This document shows positions 28,126-37,390 of a stretch of DNA of 64,000 bases, piece after piece (within the stretch, counting starts at the first letter, position 1; each line of letters starts with the position of its first letter). A program made the translations under genes and the position numbers. The notes under the pieces are model-generated. The model did no database searches and had not been told where the DNA came from. It saw only the letters and a list, made by a program, of their open reading frames with translations. The DNA comes from Polaromonas sp. (GTDB taxonomy: Bacteria > Pseudomonadota > Gammaproteobacteria > Burkholderiales > Burkholderiaceae_C). The stretch lies in assembly GCA_013297865.1 (NCBI GenBank), contig JAAFIP010000005.1, positions 1 through 64,000 of the forward strand, read 5' to 3'.

Positions 28126-29222
28126 TTGGGCACCCCCACGGGTTTGCCTTCAAAGCCGTCCAGTCCGAGGTTGCCATCGGCCGGCGGCTTGACAAAGCTG
28201 CTGACAGGCCAGGTGCGCTTGAGGCCATCGGTGATCTCGGCGGCATCCTGCGTGGCAGCGCGTGCGGCGCGCACGGTAGGCGGCAGGTCCTGGCGCGCCT
28301 CGCGGATGATCTGCTGCACATCCGCCGTGCTCTGCTTGACGTTGTCGGTGGCCTCACGCGCGTTGTCCAGCGTGACCTTGGTTTTGTCGGTCACCTGGGG
28401 CAGGTCCTGCTCCAGCGTTTTGAGTGCGGTGCGTGCGCTGTCAGCTGCTGCGTTAGCCTGCACCAGCACCCGCTGGATGTCGCCTACCAGTGCCTTGCGG
28501 TCGGCATCCAGCTTGCCTGCCACGTTGGCGGCGTTGTTGCCCATGCGCTTGAACTCCAGCGACATGGCCTCAGCATTGGCCAGCACATTGGTGACCGAGC
28601 TGCGGATGTCCTTGCGCATGCCGCTGGCCTCGGCCGTGAGTGTCTTGGTGTCGTCCAGAATGGGCTCGATCTTGCCAATGGCAATGGCCAGCTTTTCAAT
28701 CGCTACCTTCACCGTGCCCATCACGTCTTCCAGCTCGTTGCCGCTGTCCATGGGCAGGGTGGCTTCGGCCACGATGCGTTTGCCCTCCAGCGGGCCGGGC
28801 ACGATGTCAATAAAGCGCCCACCAATGGGGCCGTCGCGGCCAAACTTGGCTATTGCGGCCGCACTGATCAGCGGCAGGCGCTCCTGCACCACGCGCATGC
28901 GCACCTTCACGTTGAGATTGGGCTCCAGATCGATATCGTCGATCTCGCCGATCTTGAAGCCTTTGAGTTTGACTGGGGTGCCGATCTGCACGCCCACTGC
29001 GCCCGGCAGCACCACAAACAGATGTGCCGTGGGGGTGAACCAGCCTTGCCGCCAGGCTGACAGGCCCATCAGCACCAGACCCGAGACGACCGCCAGGGTC
29101 AGCCAGAAACGCCCGGGGTTGCCGCGCGCGAGCTCACCGACATCGTGGTCCAGCAGGGCCTGCACGGCATCCGCCGCAGTGGGCTTGGGCTGCAGCTTGG
29201 GTGGTGGATCTGGCTCTGTCAT
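28122..29222 (-). CDS. MCE/MlaD-family protein
   Basis: A 366-residue protein with one N-terminal membrane helix (FWLTLAVVSGLVLMGLSAW) followed by an MCE domain (GAVGVQIGTPVKLKGFKIGEIDDID) and a long helical tail rich in Asp, Lys and Ala. MCE proteins form hexameric rings or tubes that carry lipids between membranes. The ATG at 29222 is chosen over an upstream one at 29255; neither has a clear Shine-Dalgarno. It is the first gene of the minus-strand cluster leading into the caspases. Confidence 0.85.
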   Translation of the reverse strand: MTEPDPPPKLQPKPTAADAVQALLDHDVGELARGNPGRFWLTLAVVSGLVLMGLSAWRQGWFTPTAHLFVVLPGAVGVQIGTPVKLKGFKIGEIDDIDLEPNLNVKVRMRVVQERLPLISAAAIAKFGRDGPIGGRFIDIVPGPLEGKRIVAEATLPMDSGNELEDVMGTVKVAIEKLAIAIGKIEPILDDTKTLTAEASGMRKDIRSSVTNVLANAEAMSLEFKRMGNNAANVAGKLDADRKALVGDIQRVLVQANAAADSARTALKTLEQDLPQVTDKTKVTLDNAREATDNVKQSTADVQQIIREARQDLPPTVRAARAATQDAAEITDGLKRTWPVSSFVKPPADGNLGLDGFEGKPVGVPK

Positions 29223-29274
29223 GCTTGCAAGGATAGCGCATATCCGCGGTGGCACGTGTTGCGCGAGGTGTCTA

Positions 29275-29305
29275 AATGAAAAGGGCGAACCTGCGGTTCG
29301 CCCTG
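29275..29305 (-). terminator. Rho-independent terminator of dsbA
   Basis: On the minus strand GGGCGAACC-GCA-GGTTCGCCC forms a perfect 9-bp stem followed by TTTTCATTT. It lies between dsbA and the MlaD-like gene, so the MCE/caspase cluster is probably transcribed from its own promoter. Confidence 0.8.
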
Positions 29306-29336
29306 GGTAGTGAAGTGTGCACGCACACTGCGGTAC

Positions 29337-29978
29337 CTAGCGCCCTTTGCGCACTTCGTTGATCAAATAGTCGGCGACCTGCAGGGCGCGGTCCATGGTC
29401 TGCGTGAAAGCGGCCGAGGTATAAAAACGCCCGGCGATGCCCAGCGCAGGCACGCCATCGACCTTGAACTGGTTTTGCAGTTGGGTAGCTTTTTGTGCCT
29501 TGGTGGCGATGCTGAACGAGCTGTACAGGCCATCAAACTTGGCTTTGTCCACGCCTTGCTTGGCCAACCAGGCGCCAATGGCCTGCTGGTTGTTGAGCTG
29601 CACTTTTTCCTGGTGGATGGCTTTGAACACCTGACCATGCAGCTCATCGAGCTTGCCCATGGCTTCGAGCACATAGAACAGCCGCTGCTGGGGCGCAAAG
29701 TCGTCACGGAAAGACACTGGCACGCGGCGCACCACCACGTCTTTGGGCGCTGCCTTGATCCAGGCTTCAAGCGTGGGCTCAAACGCATTGCAGTGGGGGC
29801 AGCTGTACCAGAAGAACTCGACCACTTCGATCTTGCCTTTGGGGGCTTCGGTGGGTGCGCGCTGCTCCAGGGACACATAGTCTGCGCCCTCCTGAAAACC
29901 CCGCGGGGCCTGCGCATACGCCACCGACAAACTGCCTGCGGTAGCGGCCAGACCTGCAGAAAAATCACGACGCAACAT
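29337..29978 (-). CDS. dsbA: Thiol:disulfide interchange protein DsbA
   Basis: Periplasmic disulfide oxidase of 213 residues. A signal peptide (LAATAGSLSVAYAQ) precedes a thioredoxin fold with the CPHC active site in YSCPHCNAFEP. GGGAGTGTGAGAT gives a ribosome-binding site before the ATG at 29978. Downstream of the SPOR gene and upstream of a terminator. Confidence 0.95.
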   Translation of the reverse strand: MLRRDFSAGLAATAGSLSVAYAQAPRGFQEGADYVSLEQRAPTEAPKGKIEVVEFFWYSCPHCNAFEPTLEAWIKAAPKDVVVRRVPVSFRDDFAPQQRLFYVLEAMGKLDELHGQVFKAIHQEKVQLNNQQAIGAWLAKQGVDKAKFDGLYSSFSIATKAQKATQLQNQFKVDGVPALGIAGRFYTSAAFTQTMDRALQVADYLINEVRKGR

Positions 29979-30077
29979 ATCTCACACTCCCAAAAGCCCA
30001 GTCGGCTTGTAAATGATGATGAACAGACCGGTGGGATGCCTCAAAGGTTCCCCACCAGCACTTGAAATCCTGGCACT

Positions 30078-30779
30078 TCAGCGCTGTATGCGCACCAGTG
30101 CGGTGTCAAAGCCGTTGCTGTCGAGTTTTTCTTTGACCCGCTCGGCTTCGTCCTTGTTGTTGTAAGGGCCCACACGCACACGGTATACCGTGCGGCCAGA
30201 CTGCTCACGCTCGGTCACTTTGGCGTCCATGCCCAGCATGCCCAGCTTGGCGCGCTGGCTCTCGGCGTCTTCAGGCGTGCGGAAAGCCCCCGCTTGCACC
30301 TGGTAGATAAACGGGTCGACGCCCGTGGCGGTTGACCCGGCTGCAGGAGAGGCTGTCTTGGCCTTGGCCAGATCACCCAAAGGGTCTGCCGAGCTTGGCT
30401 TGGCCGCCGCAGTATCGGCAGCCGCTGCTTTGGGCGGCTTGGCTGGGGCGCTGGCTGCAACGGCAGGCTTTTCTGGCGGGGCGGTATTGGTAGCGCCCGA
30501 CATGCTGCCGACTACGCCAGACGCTGAGGCGCTGGGCTTGGCCGGGTTTTTGCCATACAGCGGCGCATTCGGGTCCCAGTCCTTGTTTTTCTTGGCTTCG
30601 GCAGCGTCCTGGTCGGAGCCCGAGGGCTTGGGCTGGCTCTTGTTGACAAAAGGCACGGGCACCTTGGTCACATAGATCGCCACGGCCAGGGCTGCGCCCA
30701 GGCCGACCAGCACGCCGACGATGATGCCCAGCATGGTGCCGCCGCGCTGTGAGGTGAATTGCTTGAGTTGCATAGTCAT
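30078..30779 (-). CDS. SPOR-domain membrane protein (FtsN-like layout)
   Basis: A 233-residue protein: short cytoplasmic N-terminus (QLKQFTSQRGG), one membrane helix (about 17-40), an Ala/Pro/Ser/Lys-rich periplasmic linker, and a C-terminal SPOR domain (YQVQAGAFRTPEDAESQRAKL, YRVRVGPYNNKDEAE). SPOR domains bind denuded septal peptidoglycan, so a cell-division role is likely. The start at 30779 (TAGGGAT upstream) lies 5 bp after the argS stop, and argS-SPOR-dsbA form an operon. Confidence 0.9.
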   Translation of the reverse strand: MTMQLKQFTSQRGGTMLGIIVGVLVGLGAALAVAIYVTKVPVPFVNKSQPKPSGSDQDAAEAKKNKDWDPNAPLYGKNPAKPSASASGVVGSMSGATNTAPPEKPAVAASAPAKPPKAAAADTAAAKPSSADPLGDLAKAKTASPAAGSTATGVDPFIYQVQAGAFRTPEDAESQRAKLGMLGMDAKVTEREQSGRTVYRVRVGPYNNKDEAERVKEKLDSNGFDTALVRIQR

Positions 30780-30783
30780 ATCC

Positions 30784-32493
30784 CTACATCTTAGTCGGTG
30801 CGGACACACCCAGCACGGCCAGGCCGTTGCGCAGCACTTGGGCAGTAGCGCTGACCAGGGCCAAACGTGCTTTTTTCACGACAGGGTCGTCCACCAGGAT
30901 GCGCTCGGCATCGTAGTAGCTGTGGTACTGGCTGGCCAGATCGCGCAGGTAGAAGGTCACGTCGTGCGGGGCAAAGCCCTGTGCGGCGTTGGTCAGCATG
31001 TCGGGGTATTTGGCAAGCACCAGCATGAGCGCCTGGGCTGCGGGCGTGTTGAGCGGGCTCAAGTCCGCCTGTTGGAGCGTGGCCTCGTCGCCGCCTTCCT
31101 TGTCTTTCCACGCGGCCAGCACCGAGCAGATGCGGGCGTGGGCGTATTGCACGTAATACACCGGGTTGTCATTGTTCTTGGCGACCGCCAGATTCACGTC
31201 AAAGGTGTATTCGGTGTCGGGCTTGCGTGAGAGCAGAAAAAAGCGCACTGCGTCTTTGCTGGTCCAGTCGATCAAATCGCGCAGCGTCACATAGCCGCCG
31301 GTGCGCTTGGAGATTTTGACCTCTTCACCGTCTTTGATGACGCGCACCATGGTGTGCAGCACATAGTCAGGGTAGCCAGGGGCCACGCCCATGCCTGCAG
31401 CCTGCAGACCCGCGCGCACGCGGGCAATCGTCCCGTGGTGGTCCGTGCCCTGGATGTTGACGACACGGTGGAAACCGCGCTCCCATTTGGCCAAGTGGTA
31501 GGCCACGTCGGGCACGAAGTAGGTGTAGCTGCCGTCGCTCTTTTTCATCACGCGGTCTTTGTCATCGCCGTAGTCAGTGGTTTTGAGCCACAGCGCGCCG
31601 TCTTGATCGAAGGTTTTGCCAGCAGCGATCAGCTGCTGCACCGTGCGCTCCACACGGCCGCTGGTGTACAGGCTGCTTTCCAGGTAGTAGTTGTCAAACT
31701 TCACCGCAAAGGCCCGCAAATCCAGGTCCTGCTCATGGCGCAGATAGGCCACGGCAAACTGGCGGATGCTGTCGATATCGTCTACATCACCGCTGGCAGT
31801 GAAGCTGCGGTCGTCGGCTTGCACGGTCTTTTTGGCTAAAAAGTCCTGCGCAATATCGTTGATGTAGTCGCCGTTGTAAAAGCTTTTGCTCTCGGGGTTC
31901 TCGGGGTCAGTAGGCCAGCAGTCATCGCCGGGCTTGAAGCCTTTGGCACGCAGCTGGGTAGACTTGGCCAGCGTAGCAATCTGCACGCCCGCGTCGTTGT
32001 AATAAAACTCGCGGTACACCTGCTGGCCCTGGGTGGCCCAGAGATTGCAGATCGAATCGCCCAGCGCGGCCTGGCGGCCATGGCCTACGTGCAGCGGCCC
32101 GGTGGGGTTGGCAGAGACAAACTCCACCATCATCTTGTGGCCCGTGTCTTTCTGGTAGCCATAAAAGTCAGCCTGCGCTAGCACTTCGCGGATCACCTGC
32201 TGCTTGGCCTCGGGCTTGAGGCGAATATTGATAAAGCCTGGCCCGGCGATTTCTACAGCAGCGACCCACTGCGCAAACTGCGTATTTGCCAGCAGCTGCC
32301 CGCGCAACTGCTCGGCCAGCGCACGCGGATTTTGCTTCAAGGCCTTGGCCAGCTGCATCGCCGCCGTACAGGCGAAATCGCCATGCTCCGCCACCTTGGG
32401 CGATTCAAAGGCTGCCCGCGCTCCTGCGCCAGGGCTCAAAGACTCGAGTTCGCCAGCCAGTGCGGCCAGCAGTTGTTGTTTCACTAATTGCAT
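30784..32493 (-). CDS. argS: Arginyl-tRNA synthetase
   Basis: Class I tRNA synthetase of 569 residues. The HIGH signature appears as HVGH in [16 protein letters not shown], and a KISKRTG stretch takes the KMSKS place. The C-terminal DALR-like anticodon-binding domain ends [21 protein letters not shown]. Standard length and domain order. Confidence 0.98.
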   Translation of the reverse strand: MQLVKQQLLAALAGELESLSPGAGARAAFESPKVAEHGDFACTAAMQLAKALKQNPRALAEQLRGQLLANTQFAQWVAAVEIAGPGFINIRLKPEAKQQVIREVLAQADFYGYQKDTGHKMMVEFVSANPTGPLHVGHGRQAALGDSICNLWATQGQQVYREFYYNDAGVQIATLAKSTQLRAKGFKPGDDCWPTDPENPESKSFYNGDYINDIAQDFLAKKTVQADDRSFTASGDVDDIDSIRQFAVAYLRHEQDLDLRAFAVKFDNYYLESSLYTSGRVERTVQQLIAAGKTFDQDGALWLKTTDYGDDKDRVMKKSDGSYTYFVPDVAYHLAKWERGFHRVVNIQGTDHHGTIARVRAGLQAAGMGVAPGYPDYVLHTMVRVIKDGEEVKISKRTGGYVTLRDLIDWTSKDAVRFFLLSRKPDTEYTFDVNLAVAKNNDNPVYYVQYAHARICSVLAAWKDKEGGDEATLQQADLSPLNTPAAQALMLVLAKYPDMLTNAAQGFAPHDVTFYLRDLASQYHSYYDAERILVDDPVVKKARLALVSATAQVLRNGLAVLGVSAPTKM

Positions 32494-32642
32494 CGGGTGA
32501 TTTTACGGCGTAAGCAGCAGCGCATTGGCTTGCATTGCACACGGACTTGTCCTGCATACAGACCAGCGGCTTTGCTGATTCACCCGCACCCGAGCTTTAC
32601 GCGCTGTGGCTGACAGCCCGCCCCAGCGCGCACAGGGAGCAC

Positions 32643-33236
32643 TTAGAAGTAGAAATTGAACATCAGACCCGCGTGGCTGCCATCCACCTTCTTGTTGGTC
32701 CCGTTGATTTTGTATTCTTCGTTGACATAGCGCAGCTTGATACCGTAGCGGTCAGATATCAGGTATTCGCCCTCGACCACCAAACCAGTGGTCGAACCAA
32801 AATCAGACTTGATGCCTGATGCCACACCACTGCTGGTCAGCTTGGGGCTGCTGATCAAACGCAATCCACCACCTAGGCGCACCGCGGGTGTCACGGCATA
32901 GTGGCCCAGCAGCTCCACCGGATAGCGGCTGAAAGTAATGGAGCCATTGCTGGCACTGACGCGGTTAAAGTGGTAACCGGCAGCCAAGGTGCCCGAAATG
33001 GTATCTGTGAATTTATAGGTAGCGCCACCGTGGAATTGCACCACACCACCGGCTCTGACGTTGGCGGTTTCGCCGTTGGTGAATTTCGCGGTGGCCAGAT
33101 TGTCGCCACCAAAGGTTGCGCCCATGCCCAGGAAAAAACGCAACGGCCTGTCAGTCGCTGGACTGGTTTGGGCTTGTGCAGAACTTGCAAATACAGACAA
33201 GGCCACCAAGCCTGCGGCACATAATTTGTTGTTCAT
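32643..33236 (-). CDS. Small outer-membrane beta-barrel protein
   Basis: A 197-residue protein with a signal peptide (LCAAGLVALSVFASSAQAQ) and about eight alternating strands; it ends in the outer-membrane signature NFYF. The layout resembles OmpW/OprF-like or opacity-type porins, with no specific family motif. An ATG at 33296 exists upstream but lacks a signal peptide; 33236 is chosen. The function is unknown. Confidence 0.75.
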   Translation of the reverse strand: MNNKLCAAGLVALSVFASSAQAQTSPATDRPLRFFLGMGATFGGDNLATAKFTNGETANVRAGGVVQFHGGATYKFTDTISGTLAAGYHFNRVSASNGSITFSRYPVELLGHYAVTPAVRLGGGLRLISSPKLTSSGVASGIKSDFGSTTGLVVEGEYLISDRYGIKLRYVNEEYKINGTNKKVDGSHAGLMFNFYF

Positions 33237-33355
33237 AGGATTTTCTTCAGTGAGAGGGTTTAAGAATTGTTTTTTTAATAAAAAACAATTCATCATAAGA
33301 TGTTTACTTTAGTAAGCAATAGTGCAGCAGCTAGGAGATATACCTAGAAGCCTGT

Positions 33356-35287
33356 TTACCTGCGCGCTGAAATGCCCAGAGCCCGCTCAATGAAATCTGG
33401 GGCCACTTTGGTCTTGGGCACTTTCATGTCGAACCAACTGCGCACGTTAGTATCCAGCCCAATGCCGTGCATGTAGTTGTACAGCGCCTTGTTGAGTGCC
33501 ACGCCCAGCGCATCATGATCTACGCCAGAAGGGTCGATAAAGGCGATGTCGTTTTTGGCGAACTGGCCTTCGGGAAGCGCCACCAGCTTGACACCATAGT
33601 CTTGCGGGGCCATGCCGACGGGGGAGTGGACGGTGCAGGCGAAGCGATGGAAGAAGCCGCTTTGAATGCAACCTGCCGCAAAGAGCTGGCGCACGTACTC
33701 CAGCGCGTCCACCGTGTCTTGCACGGTTTGGGTGGGAAAGCCGTACATCAGGTAGGCATGCACCAGGATGCCTGCGTCAGAGAAGCCCTTGGTGACGCGG
33801 GCTACCTGCTCGACGGACACGCCTTTTTTCATGAGCTTGAGCAGGCGGTCTGAGGCAACTTCCAGGCCGCCGCTGATGGCGATGCAGCCACTGTCGGCCA
33901 GCTCTTGGCACAGGTCTGGCGTAAAGGATTTTTCAAAGCGGATATTGCCCCACCAACTGATGGCCGTGCCCCGCGCTTGCAGCTCGGCGGCCAGGGCTTT
34001 GAGGGCTTTGGGTGGGGCGGCTTCATCGACGAAGTGGAAGCCGGTTTGGCCGGTTTCTTGCACGATGGTTTCAATGCGGTTGACCAATTCCTCGGCCGTG
34101 GTGCCTTCGTAGCGCGAGATATAGTCCAGGCTCACATCGCAAAAGCTGCACTTCTTCCAGTAGCAGCCGTGCGCTACTGTGAGTTTGTTCCAACGGCCAT
34201 CGCTCCACAGGCGGTGCATGGGGTTGAGCATGTCCAGCAGCGATAAATATTTATCCAGCGGCAGGCCATCCCAAGTAGGGGTGCCTACATCGCTGAAGGG
34301 CACATCGGGCTCGGCAAGGTTGATGTATTTGACCTTGCCGCCCTCTTGTGTTGATTCGCGCATGAAGGTGCGCACCAGGCGCTGCACGCCGCGCTTGCCT
34401 TGTACATGCTCCAGCAGCGCAAGCAAGGGGCGTTCACCCGCATCGAGCGTGACGAAATCAAAGTAATCAAACACGCGCGGCTCCGCCAGCTCGCGCAGCT
34501 CGGTGTTGACATAGCCACCCCCCAGCACCAGAGTGGTGTGCGGGCTGTGCGCTTTGATGGCCTGAGCAATGCGAAAAGCGGCGTAGACCGAACCAGGGAA
34601 AGGCACCGACAGCAGCACGACTGTGGGCTGATGCTCTGCAAAGGCTGTAAGCGCAATACTTACCAACGTTTGGTCAACGAGCGTCAACGGTTTGGCCAGC
34701 GCATCGGCCAGTGGATCAAACGTGGGCTGGCTACCCGCTAGCGACTCCGCGTAGCGCACAAACTCAAAGCGCGGGTCGATCGCGTCTTTGAGCACATCTG
34801 CCAGGTCGTTCAAATACAGCGTGGCCAGATGCCGCGCTTTGTCCTGCGCGCCGAGTGCACCGAAAGCCCAGGCCAGCGGATCACCACCTTCGTCGTCCAC
34901 ATACACCTCCAGCGTATCAAAGCGCGGGCCTTCGGGCAAAAAGCTGCGCGAGTTGATGCGGTGGGCCAAGGTGGAGTCCTTGCCTTGCAGGAAGTTGATG
35001 GCGGCCGTGATGGTGGCGCTGTAGCGGTCAAACTGCTCCATGAAGAGCGCCACGCGCTCGGTGGTTTGCTCCTGCTTTTCAATCTCAGAGTGGATGCTTT
35101 GCAGGCCTTCTTTGGAAAACAAGCGCAACACCAAAGCCAGCGCTACATCGGCCTGCACCGCATCCACCCCACGCGAGCGCAGAAAGCCAGTGATGTAGGC
35201 AGTGGACGGATAAGGCGTGTTGAGCTGCGTCATCGGCGGGATGAGCGACAGCACGCGCAAGCTTTTGCGCAGAGGCGAAGTGGACAT
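33356..35287 (-). CDS. B12-binding radical-SAM protein
   Basis: A 643-residue protein: an N-terminal region for cobalamin binding (HQPTVVLLSVPFPGSVYAAF), then a radical-SAM core with CYWKKCSFCDVSLDY (CX4CX2C) binding the 4Fe-4S cluster, and a C-terminal domain. The spacing departs from classic CX3CX2C. The longer ORF from 35461 lacks similarity upstream, and ATG 35287 gives MSTSPLRKSLRVLSLIPP, typical for the class. Substrate unknown; peptide, tRNA or natural-product modification are all possible. Confidence 0.85.
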   Translation of the reverse strand: MSTSPLRKSLRVLSLIPPMTQLNTPYPSTAYITGFLRSRGVDAVQADVALALVLRLFSKEGLQSIHSEIEKQEQTTERVALFMEQFDRYSATITAAINFLQGKDSTLAHRINSRSFLPEGPRFDTLEVYVDDEGGDPLAWAFGALGAQDKARHLATLYLNDLADVLKDAIDPRFEFVRYAESLAGSQPTFDPLADALAKPLTLVDQTLVSIALTAFAEHQPTVVLLSVPFPGSVYAAFRIAQAIKAHSPHTTLVLGGGYVNTELRELAEPRVFDYFDFVTLDAGERPLLALLEHVQGKRGVQRLVRTFMRESTQEGGKVKYINLAEPDVPFSDVGTPTWDGLPLDKYLSLLDMLNPMHRLWSDGRWNKLTVAHGCYWKKCSFCDVSLDYISRYEGTTAEELVNRIETIVQETGQTGFHFVDEAAPPKALKALAAELQARGTAISWWGNIRFEKSFTPDLCQELADSGCIAISGGLEVASDRLLKLMKKGVSVEQVARVTKGFSDAGILVHAYLMYGFPTQTVQDTVDALEYVRQLFAAGCIQSGFFHRFACTVHSPVGMAPQDYGVKLVALPEGQFAKNDIAFIDPSGVDHDALGVALNKALYNYMHGIGLDTNVRSWFDMKVPKTKVAPDFIERALGISARR

Positions 35288-35648
35288 GGGGTGATTATCC
35301 TGCTTGTCTTGCTTGACATCGCCTTTTATTGGCTTTGGAGCAAGGTTAGTGCGTCCGTCTGAGACGGCTTTTGTACGCCCGACTGGGTCTATCTTGCCCG
35401 CCCTCATACTGGGGTACCAGAAATTGGTCGGGCAAGACAGCCCCAGCCGTGCAGCACACATGGCAGCGCGCTACCCGTAGTCGCCGGACTGTCTTTGTGT
35501 TCAATACCGGTGGCACGTTGCCATGTGTGGAGGCGATAAAGCGTGTGCCGAACGACCGATTTCTGGTACTCCAGTATGAGGGCGTTTGGCATACGCTTTG
35601 TCGCCCGAGACTACATAAAACCAAAGCTAAACCAAAGCGCAAGAACCA
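35288..35648. other. Intergenic region holding inverted repeat R4
   Basis: 361 bp between the radical-SAM gene and argP. It is dominated by an inverted pair (see the R4 entry). I see no credible gene; the ORFs here only read through the repeat. Confidence 0.7.
35401..35582. repeat. Inverted repeat R4
   Basis: Arms 35401-35430 and 35553-35582 match as inverted repeats over 30 bp with two mismatches (start CCCTCATACTGG). An inner pair (ACACATGGCA at 35456-35465 and TGCCATGTGT at 35519-35528) sits at almost the same distance inside each arm. This looks like two inverted copies of an about 75-bp unit. Confidence 0.85.
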
Positions 35649-36581
35649 CTAAACCAACAACACCCCAGCAGCCTCCTTGATCGCCAAAGTCAGCCGCCCC
35701 GCCTGCGGTGCCTCGCGCTGCCAATGGTGCCAAAACAGCGGCACGTCCACATACTGACCCGGAAACAGATCCACCAGCAGGCCACTGCCCAGATCATCAG
35801 GCGCCTGAATGTCGGCCTGCATGCCCCAGCCCAGACCATTGACCAGCGCGTGATGGTAGGCATCGGTTGCAGGAATGTAGTGGCGCGGATAGGCCAGATC
35901 GCTTACGCCAAAGCAGTTGCGCAGGAACTGGTCCTGCAACCCGTCCTTGCGGTTAAAGCCAATCGCTGGCTGCGTGATGAGCTGGTGCAGACCGATCGTG
36001 CCTTGCTGTGCTGTGGCACGGGGCAGTTTGGCAGATTTGACGGCAATCAATTTGTCGCGCAAACCCGGCGCTGCCACGCAGCGGTAGCGCATGGTGCCCA
36101 GCGGCTCGGCCACGCAGCCGCGCAAAGCTGAGGGCAAAGTGGTGATGCAGCCAATCACCTCGCCGTTTTTCAACCACTCCAGCGTATGGTCCTGGTCGTC
36201 TACCGTCACGTTCAATGTGAGCTGGTGCTTTTGCAGCGCCGCTTGAATACCCGGGAAAAACCATGACGCGAGAGAATCTGCGTTCACCGCCACATTGATG
36301 CTCTGGTATGCCGCACTGTGGCTGCTCGGTTGCAGAGTGTGCTGCAGATCGGCCTCCAGCAGACGCACTTGCTTGATGTGGGTAAGCAGTGCCTGGCCCG
36401 CGGGCGTGGCGCGGGCGACCTTGCCGCGTACCAAAAGGCGTTGGCCCAAAGATTCTTCCAGCGCCTTGATGCGCAGGCTGGTGGCCGCCAGCGTGATGCG
36501 CAGGCTCAGGGCCGCTGCCGACAGGCTGCCCGTCTGCAAGGTGGCATCAAAGGCGGCGAGCTGGCGTGGATCGAACTGCAT
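35649..36581 (-). CDS. argP: LysR-type regulator ArgP
   Basis: A 310-residue LysR protein: N-terminal winged helix-turn-helix (AAFDATLQTGSLSAAALSLRITLAATSLRIKALEESLG) and a substrate-binding domain. The divergent neighbour encodes an ArgO-type exporter, the classic argP/argO pair. ArgP in E. coli senses lysine and arginine and activates argO. The assignment rests on the neighbour and on the sequence of the HTH. Confidence 0.88.
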   Translation of the reverse strand: MQFDPRQLAAFDATLQTGSLSAAALSLRITLAATSLRIKALEESLGQRLLVRGKVARATPAGQALLTHIKQVRLLEADLQHTLQPSSHSAAYQSINVAVNADSLASWFFPGIQAALQKHQLTLNVTVDDQDHTLEWLKNGEVIGCITTLPSALRGCVAEPLGTMRYRCVAAPGLRDKLIAVKSAKLPRATAQQGTIGLHQLITQPAIGFNRKDGLQDQFLRNCFGVSDLAYPRHYIPATDAYHHALVNGLGWGMQADIQAPDDLGSGLLVDLFPGQYVDVPLFWHHWQREAPQAGRLTLAIKEAAGVLLV

Positions 36582-36697
36582 CTCTTTATTAAACCAAATT
36601 TAAGCAAATGAATAAATAGTTAATTTCATTTAATATTTGGCCAGAAACAGGGATGATGCCTTCTGAACTGCACACCAAACTGATAAGGAACACCCCC

Positions 36698-37318
36698 ATG
36701 ACCGCCGCCTTCTCCGGCATGCTGCTCAGCCTGTCGCTGATCATCGCCATTGGCCCGCAAAACGCCCATGTGTTGCGCATGGGGCTGCTGCGCTCGCACG
36801 TAGGGCTGACCGTGGCGGCCTGCGCGGTCACGGACTTGCTGTTGATTGGCATTGGCGTGGCGGGCCTGGCGCAATTGGGCAAGCTGTCCAATGCGGTGCA
36901 GGGCGCGATGATTGGTGGGGCGATTTTGTTTTTGCTGCATTACGGCTGGGGCGCTGCACGGCGCGCGTGGACGAATCAGTACACAGGCCTGTCTGCCGCC
37001 CAGCAAGGCGCGCCACAAACGCGTACGCAGGCGCTGGGCACCGCGCTGGCGTTTTCGTGGCTCAACCCGCATGCCTGGCTGGACACCGCTGTGCTGATTG
37101 GCACCGCCTCGTTGGCTTACCAGCGCCCTGACAACTGGATGTTTGGCGCTGGTGCGGCTGCCGGGTCGGCGCTGTGGTTTATCGCTCTAGGCCTGGGAGC
37201 ACAGCTTTTGGCTCACAAACTGGCGCGGCCTGCGGTGTGGCGCGCCATTGACATCACGGTGGCGCTGACCATGTGGGGCACCGCGCTATGGCTGGCGCAG
37301 GGTCTGCTTGCCCAGTAG
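36698..37318 (+). CDS. argO: LysE/ArgO-family amino-acid exporter
   Basis: A 206-residue membrane protein with six predicted helices and the LysE-type N-terminus IIAIGPQNAHVLRMG and FSWLNPHAWLDTAVLIG. It exports arginine and/or lysine analogues. ATG 36698 follows AAGGA 8 bp upstream and is preferred over 36653. Regulation by the divergent argP is expected. Confidence 0.92.
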   Translation: MTAAFSGMLLSLSLIIAIGPQNAHVLRMGLLRSHVGLTVAACAVTDLLLIGIGVAGLAQLGKLSNAVQGAMIGGAILFLLHYGWGAARRAWTNQYTGLSAAQQGAPQTRTQALGTALAFSWLNPHAWLDTAVLIGTASLAYQRPDNWMFGAGAAAGSALWFIALGLGAQLLAHKLARPAVWRAIDITVALTMWGTALWLAQGLLAQ

Positions 37319-37385
37319 TTACTATTAATTTTATAGCTGCTCCCGCGAAATTCTATTGGGCTGCAGGGCTAAAACACTTATAAAT
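37319..37385 (+). repeat. Dispersed repeat R1, copy 9
   Basis: Intergenic copy just after the argO stop, with core GCTGCTCCCGCGAAATTC and GGGCTGCAGGG. It may act as a transcription end between convergent argO and the LysR gene. Confidence 0.85.
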
Positions 37386-37390
37386 ACAGC

